This document shows positions 58,388-64,000 of a stretch of 64,000 bases of DNA, one piece after another. The stretch comes from JAAXHF01 sp963665955 (GTDB taxonomy: Bacteria > Desulfobacterota > Binatia > Bin18): contig OZ246887.1 of assembly GCA_965231765.1 (NCBI GenBank), forward strand, positions 4,526,001 through 4,590,000, given 5' to 3'. Both the position numbers and the translations under genes were made by a program. Every line of letters starts with the position of its first letter. Position 1 is the first letter of the stretch. The notes below the pieces were generated by a model, which saw only the letters and a list, made by a program, of their open reading frames with translations, was not told the DNA's origin and made no database searches.

Positions 58388-58442
58388 AGTTGGTGATCTC
58401 CTTCACTGAGTGCCGTTTATAAGGACGAAGGGAGGCCACCAA

Positions 58443-59384
58443 TTAATTCCCAGACACAGAATCCAGCTGGCCAAAGATCTCCGCAATCCGCTGGACATCC
58501 GCCTGGACAAGCGGGGGTTTGAGCAGAGCGGCAACATTGGCTTTCAGATGCTCGACGTTGCCGGTGCCTGTTAACACAACATCGATACCGGGCTCATACC
58601 GACAGTAGCGATAGGCTGCCTCAGGCACGGTCGCCGCTTTGCCGCTGCCGGTGAGGAATCCGAGCGGGTCTTGTGCGTCACACACCTCAGGCGCTATCTG
58701 GCCGCTGTGCTTCAGCTCAGCCAGGAGAGCCTTGAGCTGAGCGGGTTGGCTGAGGGCGGTCCGCACGGCAAACATCCCCAGAACCCCAATGTCTTTTGCC
58801 TGGGTGTGCGGAAACACGCGGCTGCGGGCGGATTGATTCAACATACTAAAGCCAACCATCATGACATCCCAACACGCCGCCTGCACAGCTTGTTGCAGCA
58901 TGTCATGGCCCGGATCAAGACTAAACGCCTCGGTGATGCCGATATACCTGAGCTTTCCTTCTTCGCGCATTTTGACCAGCACTGGGACAAGAATGTCATG
59001 AGCAAAGCGGTAGTGCGCCGGCCGGATACCATGCAGGAAGTAGATATCCACATAGTCTGTCTTGAGCCGTCGCAGGCTGTGCTCCAATCCGCGTTTGAAC
59101 TCTCCAGCCGGCTCGGGATGGTCCGGTGGAGGAGCTAGTTTTTTTGTTGCAATGACCACCTGATCACGCGGGACGGTTTGGAGGGCTTTGCCCACAATGG
59201 CTTCGGTGCCATACGCCTCAGCCGTATCAATCAGGTTGATGCCTAAATCCAGCGCTTGGCGCACCACGGCGATCGATTCCTGTTCGCTCTTGCCCGTCGC
59301 TTTGCCTAAGCGGCTGTGCCCGCCGCAGCCCAGGCCGGCAACACTGACCTGCAAGCCGCTACGGCCGAGAGTCGTGTATTCCAC
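58443..59384 (-). CDS. aldo/keto reductase
   Basis: 313 residues, GTG start with AGGAGACAC upstream. TLGRSGLQVSVAGLGCGGHS, then GINLIDTAEAYGTEAIVGKA with the catalytic Asp and Tyr, IATKKLAPPPD with the Lys and VDIYFLHGIRPAHYR with the His region. NADPH-dependent carbonyl reduction is expected. A conserved C-terminal VVLTGTGNVEHLKANV block is present. Confidence 0.9.
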   Translation of the reverse strand: MEYTTLGRSGLQVSVAGLGCGGHSRLGKATGKSEQESIAVVRQALDLGINLIDTAEAYGTEAIVGKALQTVPRDQVVIATKKLAPPPDHPEPAGEFKRGLEHSLRRLKTDYVDIYFLHGIRPAHYRFAHDILVPVLVKMREEGKLRYIGITEAFSLDPGHDMLQQAVQAACWDVMMVGFSMLNQSARSRVFPHTQAKDIGVLGMFAVRTALSQPAQLKALLAELKHSGQIAPEVCDAQDPLGFLTGSGKAATVPEAAYRYCRYEPGIDVVLTGTGNVEHLKANVAALLKPPLVQADVQRIAEIFGQLDSVSGN

Positions 59385-59588
59385 AGGTGTGTCTCCTGAA
59401 ACTGTCTTTGTCGCTTCCCATGCCTCTCATGATGCCATGGCATTCCATGGCTCTCACTCCATCCTCATCTCCCCTAGTCCTTTTGCTCAACATCTGTCAA
59501 CCTGTCTGTCAAATAGATAACACGTCGATAACCCGATACCGATCACAAGTTAAAGCGTCATGATGGACTAGTAGAATTGGAGGAACGT

Positions 59589-60205
59589 ATGCCAGAGACT
59601 CAGCATGCTGACAGGTCTATCGATGCCTTGCTTGAGCGAGCGCGGGAAGTCGCCCAGCTGGCGGCAGAACGAACCCAGGCCATCGAACAGCAGCGCCGGC
59701 TGCCTGACGACCTGATGGCGGCTCTGAAAGATTCGGGCTTGCTGCGTATCCTGCAACCGGCCCATTGGGGCGGCTACGAAATGGACCTCGGGACCTTCAT
59801 CCGGGTGGCGACCGAGCTTGCCAAGGGGGATACCTCAACCGGCTGGGTGTATTGCATTTTAGGCATCCATAATTTCTGGATTGGCTATGTCGAGCCAGAA
59901 TTGCAGCACGAGATTTGGGGCCAGGATTCGACTGTATTGATGGCAGACTCTTTTGCGCCGGTAGGGAAAGTCGAAGCGGTCTCTGGCGGATATCAACTCA
60001 GTGGTCGGTGGAGTTTCTTGAGCGGTTTGTGGTGGATCGATTGTTTGAGTTGAGCGGTGGCCGCGCCCTGTATCTCGACCATCCGATGCAGCGGATTTGG
60101 CGCGATGTGCATGCCACCAACCAACATCTCGGTCTGCATTTCGAGTTTGCGATGGAGGGTTATGGGCGCACCTTAGTCGGACTGTCGAGTGGCTCACTCA
60201 TGTAA
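59589..60205 (+). pseudogene. acyl-CoA dehydrogenase-like hydroxylase with internal deletion
   Basis: The 5' part (ATG at 59589, GGAGG upstream) reads LPDDLMAALKDSGLLRILQP, AHWGGYEMDLGTFIRVATEL and YQLSGRWSFLSG, then stops in frame at about 60050. The last 50 codons of the family continue in another frame: VVDRLFELSGGRALYLDHPM, QRIWRDVHATNQHLGLHFEF, YGRTLVGLSSGSLM. About 190 residues are missing between. It is a paralogue of the frameshifted gene at 40051. Confidence 0.75.
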
Positions 60206-60259
60206 CAGTCTGTGTTGTGGTGTGTGTCTATGTGAATATTTTTCCTTCAGGAGGCAGCA

Positions 60260-61273
60260 ATGAAATTTGGACTGATGCATGACTTTCGTAATCCGGCTCC
60301 ATGGCAGCGACCCTACGGCGAGCTCTACCGGCTCTTGCTTGACCAGTGTGTGCGGGCCGATGAACTCGGCTACGACCAGATCTGGCTGACCGAACACCAC
60401 TTCAGCGGCGACTATAACCCGACGCCATTACACGCTGCGACTGCTATTGCAGCACGGACTGAACGCATCCGTATTGGCACCTTTGTGCTGCTGCTGCCGT
60501 TCTATCATCCGGTTCGGGTGGCCGAAGACGTGGCGTTCATTGACAACCTCTCCAACGGGCGGTTCGATCTCGGAGTCGGGCAGGGCTATCGGGTCGAGGA
60601 ATTTGCTGGCTTTTGTCTGCCCCGCCCAGAGCGTTCAGCCCGTCTGAGGGAAGGGCTCGACCTGCTCCGGCGTCTGTGGACAGAAGACTCCGTTACTTTC
60701 GAAGGCCAGTTTACCCAGATCAAAGATGTGCATATCCAGCCCGAGCCTGTCCAGCAGCCCCATCCTCCGATCTGGATTGGCGCGCGGACCGAAAAAGCCA
60801 TGCAGCGCGCAGTCCGTGAGGGTTATCACCTGCACCTCACGCTCGGCCCAGACTGGGCGCCCCGCTACTATGAGTTGCTCAAACAGCACGGCCGCAATCC
60901 GGCTGAGTTTTCGACCAGCCAACTGCACTTTGTGTATGTGGCGCCGACCGAGGACGAGGCGTGGGCTGACGTCCAGGACCAGGCACACTGGATGATGCAA
61001 ATGTACGATAGTTGGTTTAAGACCAGCGGAGATGTCGCCGGCGATGAGAAGCTGTGGGAGATCAAAGAAGCACGCGACATTCGCCACTCACCATATGGGC
61101 AAGCGTGGATGGTCGGCACCCCAGACCAGGTGGCGCGCAAAGTGGAGGCGTTTGTTAAGACCTCGTCATGTACCCATTTAGTCATGGGCATGCAGGTCCC
61201 GGGAGTCGATCCGGCCAAGGGTACGCGTTCGATGGAACTGTTTGCTAAAGAGATCATGCCTGCATTTCGCTGA
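60260..61273 (+). CDS. LLM-class flavin-dependent oxidoreductase
   Basis: 337 residues: MKFGLMHDFRNPAPWQRPYG, LGYDQIWLTEHHFSGDYNPT, RIRIGTFVLLLPFYHPVRVA and the signature NGRFDLGVGQGYRVEEFAGF. It has the bacterial luciferase-like alpha-subunit pattern with Glu-His-His in LTEHHF. AGGAGGCAGC precedes the ATG. The adjacent hydroxylase relic upstream suggests a once larger flavoenzyme cluster. Confidence 0.9.
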   Translation: MKFGLMHDFRNPAPWQRPYGELYRLLLDQCVRADELGYDQIWLTEHHFSGDYNPTPLHAATAIAARTERIRIGTFVLLLPFYHPVRVAEDVAFIDNLSNGRFDLGVGQGYRVEEFAGFCLPRPERSARLREGLDLLRRLWTEDSVTFEGQFTQIKDVHIQPEPVQQPHPPIWIGARTEKAMQRAVREGYHLHLTLGPDWAPRYYELLKQHGRNPAEFSTSQLHFVYVAPTEDEAWADVQDQAHWMMQMYDSWFKTSGDVAGDEKLWEIKEARDIRHSPYGQAWMVGTPDQVARKVEAFVKTSSCTHLVMGMQVPGVDPAKGTRSMELFAKEIMPAFR

Positions 61274-61332
61274 GGGCGTTTTGCGGAAGGTAGGAGAGGG
61301 GGGGAGCACGGTTCAGTTTCCGAGAAGGCGGC

Positions 61333-61917
61333 TTATACGTTTCCACCCGGCCTCAACTGGTCTTGAAACTGACTGTCGTTTCGAATCGGAGTTCCGTCAA
61401 CGGTCTCGATGATTAATTGGCAAATTGGAGCCTCTGGATACAACGAAATGTTGCAGGGACCAAGATTGATCAGTTCAAGCGTGAGTGTTCCGGAAAAGCC
61501 TGCATGAATCGTCGGAGCGGTAAAATGAACGAGCAAACCACACCGGGCGTAAGAGCTTTTGCCTTCGACTCTAGCGGCCAAGCACTGCTGGTTGTCAATA
61601 ATAGGCAACTCAATTCGTTCAAGCGTCCTGCCCAACACGAGTCTGTTGGGCCGCAACACAAAAGGCTGTTCTTCCGTGAGTTGCCGTGTTTCAGAGTTCG
61701 GGCCAAACAGGCGCGCAAAGCCACCACGCTGTAGATTGATGTCTAATGCAAGTCCCTCGCGGAAATACGATATCTCGCGCCCAAGTCGCAGATCGACTGC
61801 CGATGTTTGATACGGACAATCTTCGCCACCAGAGGGATCTCTTGGCGTAGGTTCGGGATCAATAACCAAGCGTCCTTCATCGAGTGCTTGGTGGATGGAA
61901 GTATTGGAGAGGATCAT
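61333..61917 (-). CDS. dcd: dCTP deaminase (Dcd/dUTPase superfamily)
   Basis: 194 residues. MILSNTSIHQALDEGRLVI, SAVDLRLGREISYF, LAARVEGKSSYARCGLLVHF, then TAPTIHAGFSGTLTLELINL and GPCNISLYPEAPICQLIIE. The RVEGKSS block binds the triphosphate and the glutamate of TLELIN is the catalytic residue. It deaminates dCTP to dUTP for thymidylate synthesis. Its start overlaps the stop of the small gene at 61917-62192 by one base (TAATG), so the two are coupled. Confidence 0.9.
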   Translation of the reverse strand: MILSNTSIHQALDEGRLVIDPEPTPRDPSGGEDCPYQTSAVDLRLGREISYFREGLALDINLQRGGFARLFGPNSETRQLTEEQPFVLRPNRLVLGRTLERIELPIIDNQQCLAARVEGKSSYARCGLLVHFTAPTIHAGFSGTLTLELINLGPCNISLYPEAPICQLIIETVDGTPIRNDSQFQDQLRPGGNV

Positions 61918-62192
61918 TAATCTGCCGATGTGTCGGCTTCAACGATTTCAACAACGTCGCTTTGAGCATTCGGTAATACTGCGAGCACTCTGCCCTCACG
62001 GCGAACGATCACAACGCGGACCTTGCCACGTGCGCCGACGCTGCCTTGAACCGCCGTCTGCGGAACGAAGACCGATTTCTTCCAAGTCCCGGTAGGCGGA
62101 TAGGTGACAGCGACCTCATCGCTGAACATCCCCTTGTCAAGTTGACAGGAAAGCCAACGTTCTTCTTTGTGTGGAGTGATCTCAGTAGCCAT
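61917..62192 (-). CDS. small protein upstream of dcd, unknown
   Basis: 91 residues: ERWLSCQLDKGMFSDEVAVT, GTWKKSVFVPQTAVQGSVGA, KVRVVIVRREGRVLAVLPNA. It looks like a small beta-barrel, perhaps a regulator or binding protein. AGGAGTCGC precedes the ATG. TAATG overlap with dcd implies translational coupling, and so a related role is possible. No family recognised. Confidence 0.65.
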   Translation of the reverse strand: MATEITPHKEERWLSCQLDKGMFSDEVAVTYPPTGTWKKSVFVPQTAVQGSVGARGKVRVVIVRREGRVLAVLPNAQSDVVEIVEADTSAD

Positions 62193-62609
62193 CCGTGCGA
62201 CTCCTAACTCTGGGTGGTTGCAACAACCTTACCCCGATCGTACCAACACGCCCCGCTACCGACAAGGGAGCCCCTGTGCGGTCTGAGGGAGCCTTCTCTG
62301 ATGCTTCTTTGCAAGCCCTGACCCTATTTCCCGCGAGCGAGTCTGCTTCGATGGCTTTTCCGAACCCGGCCTCATGGCTAAGAGATAGCGTATCCGATCA
62401 TTAGATGTCGCCCTAATCTGGTGAGTGATTCTGCCTATTTCGCTTTTATTCTCAGCCATTCGGACTCTGCCAGCCCCACGCGCGATAATTCGTGTCCGAA
62501 CTGCTCAGCCGCACGTTGCGCATGTTCGGTCTTCAATTCCGCAATCCACTCATAGTCATTTCTATCCTCATTTTTGCCTTCATCCTGAAAAATGAATCGG
62601 CCATTGTCC

Positions 62610-62795
62610 TCATTCGCATAAACAGCACCTTTTCTGTGGTGATCCCTTGGCCACCATCGCGTCACAGCAGCGAGTCATGTGGCCTTCGGCGGCAATGTTA
62701 AGGGCTTGTGCGGTCCGTTCACGGGCACCAGCAGGAAATCGTTCAAACGTCTTTCGTGCTGCCTTGACCCAGAAGACCGGGCGAGATGCTTGCAA
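62610..62795 (-). pseudogene. HigB/RelE-type toxin, N-terminal relic
   Basis: Minus strand reads RPVFWVKAARKTFERFPAGA then RERTAQALNIAAEG, which is the first strand and helix of the Gp49/HigB toxins (KPVFWV...). The family pattern ends near 62685 and a stop follows at 62610. A TTG serves as the only start. A second minus frame at 62435-62665 (ending SRVGLAESEWLRIKAK) follows but has no family pattern. No antitoxin is seen nearby. 62193-62434 shows nothing else. Confidence 0.5.
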
Positions 62796-62896
62796 TATTT
62801 CTTTGCGTTGTCAAATTAGACAACGATTATCAACATAATGAAAAGCTGCGTGAACTTGTCAAAACCTCGGCAGAGTGGTTTAAGCAAAATAATTAA
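62786..62896 (+). CDS. short frame before the TPP enzyme gene; possible gene relic
   Basis: 36 codons ending DNDYQHNEKLRELVKTSAEW then FKQNN and a stop, 17 bp before the next start. The helix is protein-like and may be the C-terminus of a lost upstream gene. It overlaps the start of the minus-strand toxin relic, a likely junction near 62790. Confidence 0.3.
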   Translation: MLAIFLCVVKLDNDYQHNEKLRELVKTSAEWFKQNN

Positions 62897-62913
62897 CTTG
62901 GAGGGATTCAAAA

Positions 62914-64000
62914 ATGGCTTCAATCGACGGAGGAGCGCTATTCGGGAAAGCCTTGGTGAACGAGGGTGTGGAAAAGGCATTCGTCTTATCTGGCGGACAT
63001 GTCATGCCGATCTTTTATGGGATGCGGGAGGCGGGGATTGAGATTATCGATATGCGCCACGAGTGCTCGGCCGTGTATGCTGCGACTGCCTATACGCGCG
63101 CCTCGGGAAAGATAGCCGTTGTGGTGACGACCGCAGGGCCAGGTGTCGGGAATACGCCGGGGGGGATGTTGGAAGCGGACTCCATGAATATTCCACTTCT
63201 GCAAATCGGCGGTGCAGTGGCGATGAGTAAACGCGACGCAGGGGATCTGCAGGACATGTCGACCCTGGTCCTGATGGAGTCGTGTTGTAAGTGGGCCAAA
63301 AAAATTAGCAGCACCGTCCGTATTCCGGAGTATGTGTCCATGGCCTTTCGCCAGGCCATGGGGTCGAGCCCGGGGCCGGTCTACCTGGAGGTCCCAACGG
63401 ATCTGTTGTTTGCTGAGGTGGAGGAGGAGAAGGTCCGTTTTCCAGCGCACTCCCTGAGCCAAGCGGTGCCCAGTGGAGAAGCAGAACTCATTGAAGAGGC
63501 AGCCGATCTCCTGGTGCGCGCAGAACGTCCGGCGATGATCGTCGATGACGCAGCCCGCTGGTCAATGGGGAAGCATACTGGAGCAGTTGCCGCACTGTCG
63601 GATTATTTGAAGATGCCAGTGGGTATTGCCGGAAGCGCGTGCCGTGGATTGTTTGGTGACGAATCAGACAACCCATTGTTGAAAACCCGCGCTTTCTCGA
63701 AGGCTGATGTCGTATTGGCCCTGGGCTGTCGATTTGATTACAGACTGCGATTGGGCCGTTCGATTCCCAAGGATGCCACGGTCATTCAGGTCCACACCGA
63801 CATCAGCCAGATTGGTTTCAACCTTCGTGCAGACCTCGGCATCGTCGGTGGAGCAGGTCCCGTAACGAGCCAAATCCTCGCATCGATTCAAACCAAATGT
63901 AGTCCAAAGACGGGAGACCCCTGGACCGGGGCAATCCGGTATGGTGGAGTGGCCAGCCTGCCTGAGGCGTACCACGTCGGTAAAATTCCTGTCCATCCGG
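62914..64000 (+). CDS. thiamine-diphosphate-dependent enzyme (acetolactate synthase-like), 3' end outside window
   Basis: ATG at 62914 with GGAGGG upstream; the frame stays open to the window edge (362 codons visible). GVEKAFVLSGGHVMPIFYGM, the catalytic glutamate in DMRHECSAVYAATAYTRASG, VVVTTAGPGVGNTPGGMLEA, LGCRFDYRLRLGRS and VIQVHTDISQIGFN are landmarks of the acetolactate synthase/benzaldehyde lyase/oxalyl-CoA decarboxylase superfamily (PYR and central domains). The PP domain with the GDG...N motif would lie beyond the edge. Reaction not determined. Confidence 0.88.
   Translation, partial: MASIDGGALFGKALVNEGVEKAFVLSGGHVMPIFYGMREAGIEIIDMRHECSAVYAATAYTRASGKIAVVVTTAGPGVGNTPGGMLEADSMNIPLLQIGGAVAMSKRDAGDLQDMSTLVLMESCCKWAKKISSTVRIPEYVSMAFRQAMGSSPGPVYLEVPTDLLFAEVEEEKVRFPAHSLSQAVPSGEAELIEEAADLLVRAERPAMIVDDAARWSMGKHTGAVAALSDYLKMPVGIAGSACRGLFGDESDNPLLKTRAFSKADVVLALGCRFDYRLRLGRSIPKDATVIQVHTDISQIGFNLRADLGIVGGAGPVTSQILASIQTKCSPKTGDPWTGAIRYGGVASLPEAYHVGKIPVHP

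Noticed and set aside
1..64000. tRNA, rRNA, riboswitches and prophage genes
   Set aside because: I looked for T-loop-like GGTTCGAATC sequences, conserved rRNA cores and phage structural genes and saw none; a covariance-model scan would be needed to exclude them.

Overview
Gene-dense bacterial chromosome (about 55% GC by eye), with genes on both strands and mostly good Shine-Dalgarno sites. The repertoire is that of a large-genome, catabolically versatile aerobic heterotroph: four luciferase-like (LLM) flavin oxidoreductases, two class III (CaiB/BaiF) CoA-transferases, two intact crotonases plus one relic, a thiolase, three SMP-30/gluconolactonase-type propellers, several SDRs, four VOC/cupin-type small proteins, an MFS and a short-chain fatty acid carrier. 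Such sets are known from Tectomicrobia/Entotheonella-like and other deep proteobacterial-type lineages, but nothing here (no rRNA or tRNA seen) fixes the taxon.

Layout. 1-8.6 kb: housekeeping and metabolic genes (LLM enzyme, cupin, TPR-methyltransferase, SelO AMPylase overlapping an M18 aminopeptidase, AtoE-type carrier, DUF3617 and DUF2237 proteins). 8.6-19.3 kb: an accessory graveyard of toxin-antitoxin genes (hicA/hicB, higB/higA), transposase scraps, seven REP-like palindromes, a two-copy MITE-like element, fragments of an old type ISP restriction gene split by a 2.6-kb insert, and an intact type ISP restriction-modification gene. The insert carries a HEPN protein overlapping a gene whose product joins a nucleotidyltransferase-like N-terminus to a GIY-YIG nuclease domain; this is the best candidate for a little-described system. 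19.3-36.8 kb: CoA-based catabolism (CoA-transferases, thiolase, D-aminoacylase-type amidohydrolase, PLP enzyme, and an ADH / methylmalonate-semialdehyde dehydrogenase / carboxymuconolactone decarboxylase / SMP-30 / dienelactone hydrolase run). 38-43 kb: brnT relic/brnA, IS1-like relic, crotonase, frameshifted acyl-CoA-dehydrogenase-type monooxygenase, HbpS-like haem protein, arsM relic. 43.5-62.2 kb: a second catabolic block (SMP-30, MFS, LLM enzymes, Fe-alcohol dehydrogenase, VOC proteins, SDR, BNR propeller, M41-like peptidase, DUF1329, class II aldolase, CDF transporter, aldo-keto reductase, dCTP deaminase). The window ends inside a thiamine-diphosphate enzyme gene (62914 to the edge).

Two themes recur. 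First, decay by internal deletion or truncation: hicA, higB, brnT, a second higB, arsM, a 3-hydroxyisobutyrate dehydrogenase, an acyl-CoA dehydrogenase and a crotonase are all cut, while the partner antitoxins stay intact. Second, in-frame tandem repeats (9, 9, 12 and 21 bp units) expanded inside selO, an HbpS-like gene, apeB and a Uma2 gene. All functional calls come from reading motifs in the sequence; no database search was run.
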